Shown here one piece after another: positions 17,631 through 26,974 of a stretch of 64,000 bases of DNA. Location: NCBI GenBank assembly GCA_023400055.1, contig JAEXFN010000047.1, forward strand, positions 99,263 through 163,262. The letters run 5' to 3'. The position numbers and the translations under genes are program-made. The notes under the pieces were generated by a model. It was not told the origin of the DNA, ran no database searches, and saw only the letters and a program-made list of their open reading frames with translations. The stretch comes from Bacillota bacterium (GTDB lineage Bacteria > Bacillota > UBA4882 > UBA8346). The first letter of the stretch is position 1. Every line of letters starts with the position of its first letter.

Positions 17631-18725
17631 TTATTGCCGGAGATAACTGCTTTCCGAACGGGCCTGATAATGCGGGGTGTAGCTTGCCCCCTCGTCTACT
17701 CTCACCGGAGTCTCCTGCTCCATCGATTCCAGAATCGCCAATACCGTTCGGGCATCGCCCAATTCAAGCTCGGGAGTGACCGCAATCGGTTCTTTACCGA
17801 GATAAGCGTTGTAAAAATTGAGCAGTTCATTGTAGTAGCCCCGTTGGGGCCGATAAGGGATTTGTTTGGAACTTCCGTCATTCAGAGTCAGGTTGATCAC
17901 GCCGCAGTCTCGCTCCTCCTGATAAATCTCACCTTTCTGTCCGATGATCCGCCAGCCGACCAAAGGCCGCTGCATCTCCTTGCCGCCGGCATAAAAAACA
18001 TAACTTCCGGTAAAGCCACTCTGAAAGCGGAATACGACATGGACGACCGTGTATTGATCCGGAGTCACCGGTTTTTGTTGCCCGTAAGCCATCAACTCGT
18101 CAATCGCGCCGAAAACATGACGGATGGCCGCGATATCGTGAACCGCCGTATCATAAAAAACGCCGCCCGGAAAATCGGGATGCTGCCGCCATTCCTTGGC
18201 CGGAAAAGTATCTTTGCGCATATCGTCCGGATAATTTAACACTCGGTTCCACAGAAAATAATCGGCCGCGCCGATCTGGCCCTGACCCACCAAGTCGCGG
18301 ATGAGATTGGGATCTTCGTTATAACGGTAATTCTCGGCGATCAGCATCGGAATCTGATATTTTTCCGGCAGGGCCGCGCATTGTTCCGCCTGTTCCAGGG
18401 TGGGCGCCAGCGGTTTCTCCAGAATAATCCCTTTTTTGGTCCCGGCGATCTGCTTGGCGACCGCTTCGGCGACGGTAAAATTGAGTCCGATCGGAACCAT
18501 GATATCGATCACCTGTACATCATCGCGTCCCGCCAACTGCCGGTAATCGGTGTAGATATCCTGGTCGGACAATCCCAGCCGTTTGGCCCAGTTCTCCGCC
18601 TTAACCCGGTCTTCATCGCAAAGGGCCACTATCTGATATTCCTCGGCCAACTCCTGATATGCCGGGTAATGTAACTTTTCGAAAGCCATTCCGGTTCCGA
18701 TAATTCCCACTCGTAAACGCTCCAT
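17631..18725 (-). CDS. Gfo/Idh/MocA family oxidoreductase
   Basis: NAD(P)-dependent sugar or inositol-type dehydrogenase of 364 residues. The Rossmann motif VGIIGTGMAFEKLH lies at the N-terminus, followed by DIMVPIGLNF and the EKPLAPTLEQAE segment with the conserved EKP. The C-terminal alpha/beta domain includes GGVFYDTAVHDIAAIRHVFG, with the catalytic-region aspartate and histidine. The start at 18725 has GGAGG six bases upstream; further in-frame starts lie up to 18740. No sugar genes flank it, so the substrate is unknown. It lies downstream of the arg operon but a terminator separates them. Confidence 0.88.
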   Translation of the reverse strand: MERLRVGIIGTGMAFEKLHYPAYQELAEEYQIVALCDEDRVKAENWAKRLGLSDQDIYTDYRQLAGRDDVQVIDIMVPIGLNFTVAEAVAKQIAGTKKGIILEKPLAPTLEQAEQCAALPEKYQIPMLIAENYRYNEDPNLIRDLVGQGQIGAADYFLWNRVLNYPDDMRKDTFPAKEWRQHPDFPGGVFYDTAVHDIAAIRHVFGAIDELMAYGQQKPVTPDQYTVVHVVFRFQSGFTGSYVFYAGGKEMQRPLVGWRIIGQKGEIYQEERDCGVINLTLNDGSSKQIPYRPQRGYYNELLNFYNAYLGKEPIAVTPELELGDARTVLAILESMEQETPVRVDEGASYTPHYQARSESSYLRQ

Positions 18726-18827
18726 AACCATCCTCCGCATCTGCTCTGTGATAAGCTTATTATTCGTTCCTGACCGGTGAATATACGGAGCTTCAAACTC
18801 ATACCCGCGATTTATCGCGCAAAAAAC

Positions 18828-18859
18828 AAAAGCAAGCCCAATGAAAGGACTTGCTTTTT
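18828..18859 (-). terminator. Terminator of the arginine operon
   Basis: Arms AAAAGCAAG and CTTGCTTTT flank a 13-base loop; on the minus strand the hairpin runs into CTTGCTTTTGTTTTTT. It lies about 60 bases past the argG stop. T-rich flanks on both sides make it usable in either direction. Confidence 0.8.
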
Positions 18860-18920
18860 AAGATGACTCCATGGCTCGCTCTGCATGCTTAACCAAACGA
18901 CAGCTGGTTTCGTCAACGGG

Positions 18921-20132
18921 TTATTTTTTAAGGCTTTGGTTCAAGGAAGCCTGAACCTTCAACGGCAGTCCGAACAGGTTGATGAAACCCTCGGCATCCT
19001 TCTGATTGTAAACCTGATCCGCGCCAAAGGTCGCCAGGTTTTCCTGGTAAAGCGAGTAGGGCGATTTCCGAGCGACGGTTTGGACCGAGCCTTTGAACAA
19101 TTTGAGCTTTACCGAACCCGTCACATGCTGCTGGGTCTGATCGATAAAAGCATCCAGCGCCTGGCGGAGCGGCGTGAACCATTGACCAAAATAGACCAGC
19201 TCAGCGTAACGACCGGCGACCATTTGTTTGTAATGCAGGGTATCCCGGTCCAAAGTGATGGTTTCCAAAGCATGATGCGCCTCGTATAACACAGTCCCAG
19301 CCGGAGTCTCGTAGACACCTCTTGATTTCATGCCGACCAGCCGGTTTTCAACGATGTCGACCCGGCCCACACCGTGACGGCCGGCAATCTCGTTGAGCTT
19401 AAAGATCAGCGCTACCGGATCGTAACCCTGGCCGTTAATGGCCACCGGAACGCCTTTCTCAAAATCGATGGTCAAAAACTCCGGTTTATCGGGCGCTTGT
19501 TCCGGAGAGACGGTCAATATGAACATGTCATCGTTATATTCATTCCAAGGGTCTTCCAGGATCCCCCCCTCGTAGCTGATGTGCCACAGGTTGCGATCCA
19601 TCGAATAGGGTTTGGCCTTGGAAACCGGGACCGGAATTCCCCGGGCTTCGGCGTAATCGATCTCCTCGTCGCGGGATTTGATCGACCATTCCCGCCAGGG
19701 AGCGATGATCTTCAGATCCGGCTTTAAGGCTTTAAAGGTCAATTCGAAACGAACCTGGTCATTGCCTTTTCCGGTGGCACCGTGGGCGACCGCGTCGGCT
19801 CCTTCGCGGATAGCGATCTCGACTTGCCGTTTGGCGATGACCGGCCGGGCAATGGAGGTCCCCAATAAGTAGCGGTCCTCATAAATCGCCCCGGATTTGA
19901 TCATGGGGAAGACAAAGTCCTTCACCAGTTCTTCCTTGAGATCTTCAATGTAAATCTTGCTGGCGCCGGTTTTGATGGCTTTTTCGTTCAATGGCTCCAA
20001 TTCTTCCTCTTGACCCACATCGGCCGCATAAGCGATGACCTCGCAACCGTAATTCTCTTTTAGCCAGGGAATGATGATTGAGGTATCCAAACCGCCCGAA
20101 TACGCCAGAACCACCTTGTTTAACTTTTCCAT
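18921..20132 (-). CDS. argG: Argininosuccinate synthase
   Basis: Joins citrulline and aspartate with ATP, the penultimate step of arginine synthesis. The 403-residue length is standard. The N-terminal ATP-binding loop is VVLAYSGGLDTSI, followed by AHGATGKGNDQVRFE, APWREWSI and YSMDRNLWHISYEGG. It is the last gene of the argC-argJ-argB-argD-argG cluster, 60 bases after argD, with its own GGAGG site. No argH or argF lies in the window, so the pathway is completed elsewhere. Confidence 0.98.
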   Translation of the reverse strand: MEKLNKVVLAYSGGLDTSIIIPWLKENYGCEVIAYAADVGQEEELEPLNEKAIKTGASKIYIEDLKEELVKDFVFPMIKSGAIYEDRYLLGTSIARPVIAKRQVEIAIREGADAVAHGATGKGNDQVRFELTFKALKPDLKIIAPWREWSIKSRDEEIDYAEARGIPVPVSKAKPYSMDRNLWHISYEGGILEDPWNEYNDDMFILTVSPEQAPDKPEFLTIDFEKGVPVAINGQGYDPVALIFKLNEIAGRHGVGRVDIVENRLVGMKSRGVYETPAGTVLYEAHHALETITLDRDTLHYKQMVAGRYAELVYFGQWFTPLRQALDAFIDQTQQHVTGSVKLKLFKGSVQTVARKSPYSLYQENLATFGADQVYNQKDAEGFINLFGLPLKVQASLNQSLKK

Positions 20133-20192
20133 TATGACTCCTCCGTTCGCTTAGTTCGCTTAAACTGATGAATCGGGACCGCCGCTAAATAT

Positions 20193-21380
20193 TCAGGAAA
20201 ACTCTCGCAATACCTGCTTTAAAATGCCTAAAGCCTCATCCAGGTCGGTCATGGGAATATTTAAGGCCGGTAATATACGGATCGCCGTATCGGTGACCGC
20301 ATTGACCACCAAGCCCCGTTCCAGGCATTTCAGCATCACTGGTTTGCTGGGAACATTCAGATCCAAGGCTAGCATCATCCCGAGGCCCCGAGGACCTTTG
20401 ACCGATGGCAGTTCCTGGCGCCATTCTTCCCAAACACTACGGATATATTGACCCTTGCGGTTTACTTCATCCATCAGACCCGGTTCCTGTAATAACTCCA
20501 ACACCGTTAGACCCGCCGCGAAGGCCATGGCGCCGCCGCCAACCGTGGTGCTATGATCGCCGGGTTCAAACAAGTTGGCCTGTTCGGTGACGAGTAGCGC
20601 TCCGCAAGGGATCCCGCCACCCAAAGTTTTGGCGATGGTGATGACATCCGGCTGGAAGTTAAAATGTTGGTAAGCAAAGAGCTTGCCGGTCCGCCCAAAA
20701 CCGGTCTGCACCTCGTCGACCATCACCAATACCTGCCGTTCCCGGCAGAACGCCACCAACTCGGCGATAAACCCGGGCGCGGCCGGAACCACGCCGCCTT
20801 CGCCTTGAACCAATTCGATGAGAATCGCGCAACTTTCGTCACCGATAGCCGCTTTCCAGGATTCGATGTCGTTCATGGCGGCATACTTAAAGCCGGGTAC
20901 GACCGGTTGAAAACTGGCCTGATATTTAGGCTGCCCGGTCGCGGACAAGGCGCCATAGGTCCGGCCATGGAACGAATCGCAGGCGGTGACAATTTGATAC
21001 TTGCCGTTCAAATGAATCTTGCCATGCTTACGAGCCAGTTTCAGCGCGGCTTCGTTGGCCTCGGCGCCGCTGTTGGAAAAAAAGACCTGTTGAAAACCGG
21101 TGAGCCGGGTCAAACCCGCCGCCAGTTTCAGCTGTTCCTCAAGGTAAAAATAGTTGGATACATGAATGATTTTGCCGGCCTGACGTACCAGCGCTTCCGT
21201 AATGGCCGGATGAGAATGGCCGAAGTTATGAACCGAGATGCCGGTCAGAAGATCGATATACTCCTTGCCATCGGCATCCCATAAACGCGATCCTTGACCC
21301 CGGGTAAAGACTACCGGCAACCGACCCACATTCTTCATCACCGCCGGCTGACCGAGTTCAAGCAAATTGGAAGTAGACAT
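20193..21380 (-). CDS. argD: Acetylornithine aminotransferase
   Basis: PLP-dependent class III aminotransferase that converts N-acetylglutamate semialdehyde to N-acetylornithine. Over 395 residues one sees FSNSGAEANEAALKLARKHG, DSFHGRTYGALSATGQ, VDEVQTGFGRTGKLFAYQ and the PLP lysine in TIAKTLGGGIPCGAL. The ATG at 21380 is chosen because AGGTG lies nine bases upstream; a GTG at 21392 is an alternative. It follows argB by 20 bases in the arginine operon. Confidence 0.96.
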   Translation of the reverse strand: MSTSNLLELGQPAVMKNVGRLPVVFTRGQGSRLWDADGKEYIDLLTGISVHNFGHSHPAITEALVRQAGKIIHVSNYFYLEEQLKLAAGLTRLTGFQQVFFSNSGAEANEAALKLARKHGKIHLNGKYQIVTACDSFHGRTYGALSATGQPKYQASFQPVVPGFKYAAMNDIESWKAAIGDESCAILIELVQGEGGVVPAAPGFIAELVAFCRERQVLVMVDEVQTGFGRTGKLFAYQHFNFQPDVITIAKTLGGGIPCGALLVTEQANLFEPGDHSTTVGGGAMAFAAGLTVLELLQEPGLMDEVNRKGQYIRSVWEEWRQELPSVKGPRGLGMMLALDLNVPSKPVMLKCLERGLVVNAVTDTAIRILPALNIPMTDLDEALGILKQVLREFS

Positions 21381-21400
21381 CGCTATATACACCTGCCTTT

Positions 21401-22285
21401 TTAATGAACCACCATGGTACCGATGCCTTGATCGGTTAGGATCTCCAATAGCATGGAGTGCAAAAGACGGCCATCGATGATATGAGTCCGGTTAACACCA
21501 TGGTTTAACGCAGTGATACAAGCCTGAACCTTGGGAATCATGCCGCCTTCGATTTTGCCCTGCGCTATCATTTCATGCGCATGTTCTACCTGCAGCGCCG
21601 AAATAAGCGAGGACTTATCCTCATAGTTCTCGAAGATCCCTTCCACGTCCGTCAACATCAATAGCTTCTCCGCCCGCAGCGCCGCGGCCAATTCACCGGC
21701 GGCCGTATCCGCGTTGATATTATAACTGACTCCGTCTTCCCCGACGCCAATCGAAGAAATAACCGGGATATAATTGTTGGCAATCAGCTGATCGATAATG
21801 GTGGTGTCAATCCCAGTCACCTCTCCGACGAAACCGACATCGGGAATCTCTCCCTGAAAATTTTCCGGCATCGTGGGCTGAGTCTTTTTGGCCCGGATCA
21901 GATTGGCATCCTGCCCCGCGAGGCCGACCGCCTTTCCCCCGATCAGGTTCAGTTTGGCGACGATCTCTTTGTTCAGCTTACCGACCAGCACCATCTGCAC
22001 AATCTCCATGGTTTCAGCGTCAGTAACCCGCAAGCCTTGAACAAACTGAGCCTTTTTACCCACCCGGTTCAACATCTGGGTGATCTCCGGGCCGCCGCCG
22101 TGGATTACCACCGGATTGACTCCGAGGAATTTCAACAACACGATATCCTGCATGACGCCGAGTTTCAATGATTCATTAATCATTGCATTGCCGCCGTATT
22201 TAATGACAAACGTTTTGCCGTAAAAAGTCCGGATGTATGGAATCGCTTCGACCAGAACCCCGGCTTTGGCGATAATCTGATCCAC
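21401..22285 (-). CDS. argB: Acetylglutamate kinase
   Basis: Phosphorylates N-acetylglutamate, usually the arginine-inhibited step. The 294-residue form from the GTG at 22285 begins VDQIIAKAGVLVEAIPYI and includes FVIKYGGNAM (phosphate-binding), VVIHGGGPEITQML and the GGMIPKVQACITAL signature. The longer reading to 22327 adds an uncharacteristic Cys-rich tip, while the GTG has AGGGGG upstream. The N-terminal helix before the kinase core resembles arginine-sensitive enzymes, so feedback inhibition is likely but not shown. Confidence 0.94.
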   Translation of the reverse strand: MDQIIAKAGVLVEAIPYIRTFYGKTFVIKYGGNAMINESLKLGVMQDIVLLKFLGVNPVVIHGGGPEITQMLNRVGKKAQFVQGLRVTDAETMEIVQMVLVGKLNKEIVAKLNLIGGKAVGLAGQDANLIRAKKTQPTMPENFQGEIPDVGFVGEVTGIDTTIIDQLIANNYIPVISSIGVGEDGVSYNINADTAAGELAAALRAEKLLMLTDVEGIFENYEDKSSLISALQVEHAHEMIAQGKIEGGMIPKVQACITALNHGVNRTHIIDGRLLHSMLLEILTDQGIGTMVVH

Positions 22286-22342
22286 TCCGGCCACCCCCTT
22301 ACTGAAAATGCGATATTTGCAACACATCTGCGAGCCAACGGT

Positions 22343-23542
22343 TCACGTCCGATAGCTACCGTTGATTTTGACATAATTGTAACTCAAATCACAGGTCCAA
22401 ACGGTAGCTTCCGCAGGACCCGCTCCTAAGGCGAGAGTAATCGCGATCTCGGATCGATCGAGAATCTCTTTGGCCCGCGCCTCATCGAAGACCAGACCAA
22501 GACCATTCTCACAGACCAACAGATCCCCAAGATAGATTTGAACCCGGCCAGGGTCGAAGATAATTCCCGAATAACCGGCGGCGGCCAGAATCCGGCCCCA
22601 ATTAGCATCCGCTCCGAAGAGCGCCGTCTTGACCAGATTGGAAGTAGCGATCGATTTCGCGATGATCACGGCATCGGCTTCAGTGGCAGCCCCTGTTACT
22701 TTGACCTCCACCAACTTGGTAGCGCCTTCACCATCCCGGGCAATCTGACGCGCCAAATCGCGGCAGACCGTAATTAACCCCTCAAGGAATATTTGAAATT
22801 CAGGGTCATCGCTCTCTATCAGTTGATTACCGGCCTGCCCGTTCGCCAGAATGAGCAGGCAATCATTAGTGCTGGTATCACCGTCCACGGTAATTCGGTT
22901 AAAGGACAGCTCGCCGGCCCGTCGCAATGCCCGTTTCAGCATCGTCGCATCGATGGCAATATCGGTGGTAACCACTCCGAGCATCGTCGCCATATTGGGA
23001 TGAATCATGCCCGAGCCTTTAGCCATGCCGCCGATATGTACCGTCCGGCCAGCCAGTTCGATGGCAACCGCTGCTTCTTTAGGAAAGGTATCGGTGGTCA
23101 TGATCGCTCGGGCTGCGGCTCCACCCCCTTCGGAACCGATAAAGTCCGGCCGATTTGCTAAAGTCGACTGAATTCTGCCCACCGGCAAGGAAATCCCGAT
23201 CACTCCAGTCGAGGCCACCAACACCGAATCCGGTGAGATTCCTAAATAATCAGCCGCCGCCTGAACCATCGCCTCAGCCGTTGCCATGCCGTCCGGGACA
23301 CAAGCGTTAGCGTTGCCACTGTTCAAAATGACTGCTTGCGCGCTATCGTTCTTAAGTTGCTGTTTGGAATAGACGACCGGAGCCGCCTGCACTACATTGG
23401 TGGTAAAGATGCCTGCCGCCACCGCGGGGGTTTCCGAATAAACCAACGCCAAATCCGGTTGGCCATTCTTCTTGATGCCGCAAGCGATCCCTCCGGCTTG
23501 AAAACCAACTGCAGCAGTAACGCCACCTGATATATTTTGCAT
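22343..23542 (-). CDS. argJ: Bifunctional ornithine acetyltransferase / N-acetylglutamate synthase
   Basis: Recycles the acetyl group from acetylornithine to glutamate, giving the cyclic arginine pathway, and in many members also makes N-acetylglutamate from acetyl-CoA. The 399-residue precursor has the self-cleavage signature KGSGMIHPNMATMLG, with Thr186 as the nucleophile that becomes the N-terminus of the beta chain. The ATG at 23542 has GGAGGTG six bases upstream; the longer frame reaching 23575 runs into argC and is not favoured. The presence of argJ explains the absence of argE or argA nearby. Confidence 0.96.
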   Translation of the reverse strand: MQNISGGVTAAVGFQAGGIACGIKKNGQPDLALVYSETPAVAAGIFTTNVVQAAPVVYSKQQLKNDSAQAVILNSGNANACVPDGMATAEAMVQAAADYLGISPDSVLVASTGVIGISLPVGRIQSTLANRPDFIGSEGGGAAARAIMTTDTFPKEAAVAIELAGRTVHIGGMAKGSGMIHPNMATMLGVVTTDIAIDATMLKRALRRAGELSFNRITVDGDTSTNDCLLILANGQAGNQLIESDDPEFQIFLEGLITVCRDLARQIARDGEGATKLVEVKVTGAATEADAVIIAKSIATSNLVKTALFGADANWGRILAAAGYSGIIFDPGRVQIYLGDLLVCENGLGLVFDEARAKEILDRSEIAITLALGAGPAEATVWTCDLSYNYVKINGSYRT

Positions 23543-23556
23543 AAATCCCACCTCCA

Positions 23557-24597
23557 TTAAGGATAAACCGGCCATTGCACCAAACTCATCGTCTCCGGGA
23601 GATCACACATGATGTTCATATTTTGAATGGCTTGACCGGAAGCGCCCTTAATCATGTTATCAATCGCAGAAATGACAATTAGCTGCCGGGTTCGAGGATC
23701 TACCCGCACCGCAATATGGCAACAGTTGGTACCGGTTACGTTTTTCAACTCCGGCAACTTGGGTTCCTTGACGACCTTTATGAACGGTTCACCCTGGTAC
23801 GCTTCAGTGAGGATCGCTTCCGCCTCAGTGGTGGTTAAAGTTTTGGTAAGGCTCAGATGGAGCGTGCTAAGAATGCCCCGTGCCACCGGCAACAGATGCG
23901 GAGTGAACGATACCGCCACGTCCTTTCCAGCCAGCCGGGAAAGTTCTTGTTCGATTTCCGGAGTATGCCGGTGAGTAGCCACGCCGTACGCTTTAAAGTT
24001 GCCAAAAAGTTCCGGAAAATGATAGCTCACTTCCGCCTTACGGCCAGCGCCGGAGACGCCCGACTTGGCGTCGATGATTATCCGATCCGGATCGATTACA
24101 CCTGCCTTCAATAACGGACAAAGCGGTAAAATGACACTGGTCGGATAACAACCGGGATTTCCAACCACCCGGGCCTGACGGATCTCTTTTCTATAAAGTT
24201 CTGGTAACCCATAAGCGGCTATCTTGGTCAATTCTCGCTGACAATGCTCATGCTTATACCAAGTCTCGTACACCCGGTAATCCCGGAACCGAAAATCAGC
24301 TCCAAGGTCAATTACCTTTTGCCCCTTCTCCAGTAGTGCAGGAGTCAACGCCATAGCCACTCCATGCGGCACCGCCAAAAAAACCAAATCGCAACCGTCA
24401 ACCGCATCAGCCGAGTCGGAACCGTTAAAAGTCGGCCCGTTCCAACCCGTAAAACTGGCAAAAACCTCTTCCAGTTTTTTCCCTTCGTACGTTCGGGAAG
24501 TAATGGCGGCGATTTCAACCTTGGGATGCTGTGCTAAGATTCTTAGCAATTCCCCGCCGGTATACCCGGAAGCTCCAATAATCCCTACTTTAATCAT
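23557..24597 (-). CDS. argC: N-acetyl-gamma-glutamyl-phosphate reductase
   Basis: NADPH-dependent reductase making N-acetylglutamate semialdehyde. The 346-residue protein opens with VGIIGASGYTGGELLRIL and has the catalytic cysteine in VVGNPGCYPTSVILPL and the histidine region FTPHLLPVARGILST. First gene of the argCJBDG operon, starting about 40 bases downstream of a promoter overlapped by an ArgR-like box. Confidence 0.97.
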   Translation of the reverse strand: MIKVGIIGASGYTGGELLRILAQHPKVEIAAITSRTYEGKKLEEVFASFTGWNGPTFNGSDSADAVDGCDLVFLAVPHGVAMALTPALLEKGQKVIDLGADFRFRDYRVYETWYKHEHCQRELTKIAAYGLPELYRKEIRQARVVGNPGCYPTSVILPLCPLLKAGVIDPDRIIIDAKSGVSGAGRKAEVSYHFPELFGNFKAYGVATHRHTPEIEQELSRLAGKDVAVSFTPHLLPVARGILSTLHLSLTKTLTTTEAEAILTEAYQGEPFIKVVKEPKLPELKNVTGTNCCHIAVRVDPRTRQLIVISAIDNMIKGASGQAIQNMNIMCDLPETMSLVQWPVYP

Positions 24598-24637
24598 TTT
24601 AAATCAACCTCTTCTGGTTCAAATTACCAGACTTTAT

Positions 24638-24651
24638 TTAATAATTATACA
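24638..24651. promoter_or_regulatory. ArgR-like operator overlapping the arg promoter
   Basis: On the minus strand this reads TGTATAATTATTAA, close to the ARG-box form TGNATNNNNATNCA, and it covers the -10 element of the argC promoter. Binding there would block RNA polymerase. A second, better palindrome is 88 bp upstream. Assignment rests on pattern only; no argR is in the window. Confidence 0.55.
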
Positions 24652-24672
24652 TACATTACGAATAATCTGCAA
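24644..24672 (-). promoter_or_regulatory. Vegetative promoter of argCJBDG
   Basis: Minus strand: -35 TTGCAG (24672-24667), 17-base spacer, -10 TATAAT (24649-24644). The perfect -10 and spacing compensate for a weaker -35. Predicted start of transcription is near 24637, about 40 bases before argC. Confidence 0.65.
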
Positions 24673-24725
24673 GCAAATATGGTGGAATATTTTTTAAATA
24701 TTGGTGAACGTCGATAAACCCATAA

Positions 24726-24739
24726 TGTATAATTATACT
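24726..24739. promoter_or_regulatory. Second ArgR-like operator upstream of argC
   Basis: TGTATAATTATACT contains the perfect 12-bp palindrome GTATAATTATAC and fits the ARG-box pattern. With the promoter box 88 bp away it would allow a looped repressor complex, as known for Bacillus arginine genes. The remainder of this 305-bp gap is AT-rich without a gene. Confidence 0.5.
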
Positions 24740-24842
24740 ATTCAGTCTGATTTCTTGCATATACTCCATACAAATATATTTTGGATTTACCGCAGTGATT
24801 ATGTGGAAGTTACAATAGATATTCCCAAAGGATAGAAGAAAC

Positions 24843-24874
24843 GACATCCTCTTTTCCGCAAGAAAGAAGGATGC
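24843..24874 (-). terminator. Probable terminator after etfA
   Basis: On the minus strand CATCCTTCTTTC and GGAAAAGAGGATG can pair with one mismatch around a short loop and are followed by a pyrimidine-rich CGTTTCTTC. It lies about 30 bases past the etfA stop. The tail is not a pure T run, so strength is uncertain. Confidence 0.55.
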
Positions 24875-24902
24875 CGTAAAAACTCAAGCTGCTAGCACTT
24901 AA

Positions 24903-26096
24903 TTATTTACCGAGTACCTTTTTGAACTCCTTGTTTAGTACTGGCAGGATTTCCAAGACGTCGCCGACGATCCCGTAAGTTGCAATTTTGAAGATCGGGG
25001 CATCCGGATTTTTATTAATGGCAATAATGATATCGGATGATTGCATGCCTGCCATGTGCTGAATTGCGCCGTGGATCCCACAAGCGAAATATATTTTGGG
25101 ACCCACTGTTTTCCCAGTCTGTCCGACTTGATGGGAGTAAGGAACCCATCCAGCATCCACCGCCGCGCGCGAAGCGCCAACCGCCGCCCCCAATGTTTCG
25201 GCCAATTCTTCCACCAGCGCGAAGTTTTTCGGATCGCATAACCCCCGGCCGCCGGAAACAATGATGTTGGCCTCTTCCAAATTAACCGCCGGTCCGATCT
25301 CGTTAACGACCTCTAAAATTTTGGCCCGGATATCCCAAACCGTTTTGGAAAGGTCCATCTCGATGATCTCGCCTTTCCTTTCGGGGTCAATTGGCAAAGG
25401 TTTAAAGACTTTAGGCCGGACAGTCGCCATCTGTGGCCGATGGTTCGGGCAAAGAATGGTCGCCATCAGATTTCCGCCAAAAGCCGGCCGGGTCTGCAAC
25501 AGATTCTTTTCAGCCACATCAACTTCCAAGCCGGTACAGTCGGCCGTTAAACCGGTCCCCAACCGTGCGGCTACTTTCGGTGCCAGCGAACGACCGGTAG
25601 CTGTCGCTCCCATCAGAATAATATTGGGTTGCTCCCGACGAGCCAGGTCCGCGATGACCTGTGTATACGGATCCTCAAGAAAACTCTCGAGTTCAGGCGC
25701 TTCGGCCAACAAGACTTGGTCTGCGCCTTGGGCGATCAATTGCCGCGCCGCCTCGGCAATCTCATTGCCGAGAAGCAATGCAACCAACGGTTCGCCCAAT
25801 TGATCGGCGAGCCTCCGCCCTTCGCCTAAAAGTTCAAAGGCAACATTGGCCAATTTGCCCTGGCGTTGCTCGGCAAAAACCCAAACGCCACGATAGAGCG
25901 ATTTATCGATCGTAATCTCCTGTTCCCGGACAATCTCAATGGCCTTAAACTTGCAGGCCGAGACACAAGAACCGCAGAAATTACAGCCGTCCTTAATAAC
26001 CGCCTTTTTGTCAACCAGCTCAATAATGCCGAACGGGCAACTGGAAACACAGATTTTACAACCTAAACATTTATCGAGATGAACTTTGATCCCCAT
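24903..26096 (-). CDS. etfA: Electron transfer flavoprotein alpha subunit with N-terminal 2[4Fe-4S] ferredoxin domain
   Basis: EtfA binds FAD and pairs with EtfB to carry electrons for acyl-CoA dehydrogenases. Here residues 1-60 form a ferredoxin with two clusters: CLGCKICVSSCP and CNFCGSCVSACK. The EtfA body follows (WVFAEQRQGKLANVAFELLGEGRRLA), ending with the FAD domain: VSGGRGL, VGASRAAVDAGWVP, VGQTGKTVGPKIYFACGIHGAIQH and IIAINKNPDAPIF. This fusion is known from CarE of the caffeyl-CoA reductase of Acetobacterium and from other electron-bifurcating Etfs. The ATG at 26096 has AGGAGG six bases upstream. Last gene of the acd-etfB-etfA cluster. Confidence 0.95.
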   Translation of the reverse strand: MGIKVHLDKCLGCKICVSSCPFGIIELVDKKAVIKDGCNFCGSCVSACKFKAIEIVREQEITIDKSLYRGVWVFAEQRQGKLANVAFELLGEGRRLADQLGEPLVALLLGNEIAEAARQLIAQGADQVLLAEAPELESFLEDPYTQVIADLARREQPNIILMGATATGRSLAPKVAARLGTGLTADCTGLEVDVAEKNLLQTRPAFGGNLMATILCPNHRPQMATVRPKVFKPLPIDPERKGEIIEMDLSKTVWDIRAKILEVVNEIGPAVNLEEANIIVSGGRGLCDPKNFALVEELAETLGAAVGASRAAVDAGWVPYSHQVGQTGKTVGPKIYFACGIHGAIQHMAGMQSSDIIIAINKNPDAPIFKIATYGIVGDVLEILPVLNKEFKKVLGK

Positions 26097-26144
26097 CACA
26101 ATCCTCCTAACCGTGTCATGAAATAAACTGCGGTTTTCGTTGGA

Positions 26145-26930
26145 TTAGACGATCTTCCGACCGACAATCGCATCGACTAAAGCCGTAACTTGCTCCTCCG
26201 GAGTGCCCTCGAAGACTTGACCTTGACATTTCAACTCCGGGATAAAGATCCGCTTTACCCAGGTCGGTGAGCCCTTTAATCCGATCTTAGAAGGGTCGGC
26301 ATCGATCATAGCCGCTGTCCAAGTGGGAATCACTGCCTTTTTAGCACGCATCATTCCCTTGAGAGATGGTAGCCGGGGCTCGTTAATCTCCTTCACCACT
26401 GTGATCAAAGCCGGCAACGGAATTTGTACCCGCTCAAAGCCTTCTTCGTTCATACGCTCGGCGATTAAATGTTCCTCGGTGATCTCATTAATTTTTTTAA
26501 CATAGGTCAAATGAGGGATCCCCAGGTTTTCGGCAATTTCCGGGCCGACTTGCGCCGTATCGCCATCGATGGCTTGTTTGCCGCAGATAATTAACCCGAC
26601 CTCTCCAATCTTAGCGATCCCTTTGGCTAAGGCATGGGCGGTAGCAAGTGTGTCGGAACCGGCAAAAGCGCGATCCGACAGTAAAAGCGCTTCATCAGCA
26701 CCCATGCCGATTAATTCCCGTAACGATTCGGCAGCTTGGGGCGGCCCCATCGATAATACGGTAACGGTACCGCCTAGTTTCTCCTTGATCCGGATTGCTT
26801 CTTCGACCGCATACATATCAAACGGATTGATGATGCTAGCGACTCCCTCCCGAACCAAAGTGTTGGTCTCGGGATTGATCTTTACTTCCGTGGTTTCCGG
26901 AACTTGTTTGACACAAACTACGATTTTCAC
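26145..26930 (-). CDS. etfB: Electron transfer flavoprotein beta subunit
   Basis: Partner of EtfA. The 261-residue protein begins KIVVCVKQVPETTEVKI and shows GVASIINPFDMYAVEEAIR, GADEALLLSD, CGKQAIDGDTAQVGPEIAE and PALITVVKEINEPRLPSLKGMM, all typical. A second flavin bound by EtfB is the bifurcation site in related clostridial complexes; the NPFD segment agrees but is not proof. The GTG at 26930 gives the usual start and has GGAGG eight bases upstream. The gene lies downstream of a strong terminator that follows acd, so it depends on readthrough or an unseen promoter. Confidence 0.96.
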   Translation of the reverse strand: MKIVVCVKQVPETTEVKINPETNTLVREGVASIINPFDMYAVEEAIRIKEKLGGTVTVLSMGPPQAAESLRELIGMGADEALLLSDRAFAGSDTLATAHALAKGIAKIGEVGLIICGKQAIDGDTAQVGPEIAENLGIPHLTYVKKINEITEEHLIAERMNEEGFERVQIPLPALITVVKEINEPRLPSLKGMMRAKKAVIPTWTAAMIDADPSKIGLKGSPTWVKRIFIPELKCQGQVFEGTPEEQVTALVDAIVGRKIV

Positions 26931-26974
26931 CAATATCTCCTCCTTAATGCCGGCAGGAAATTTATCCCTGACCT

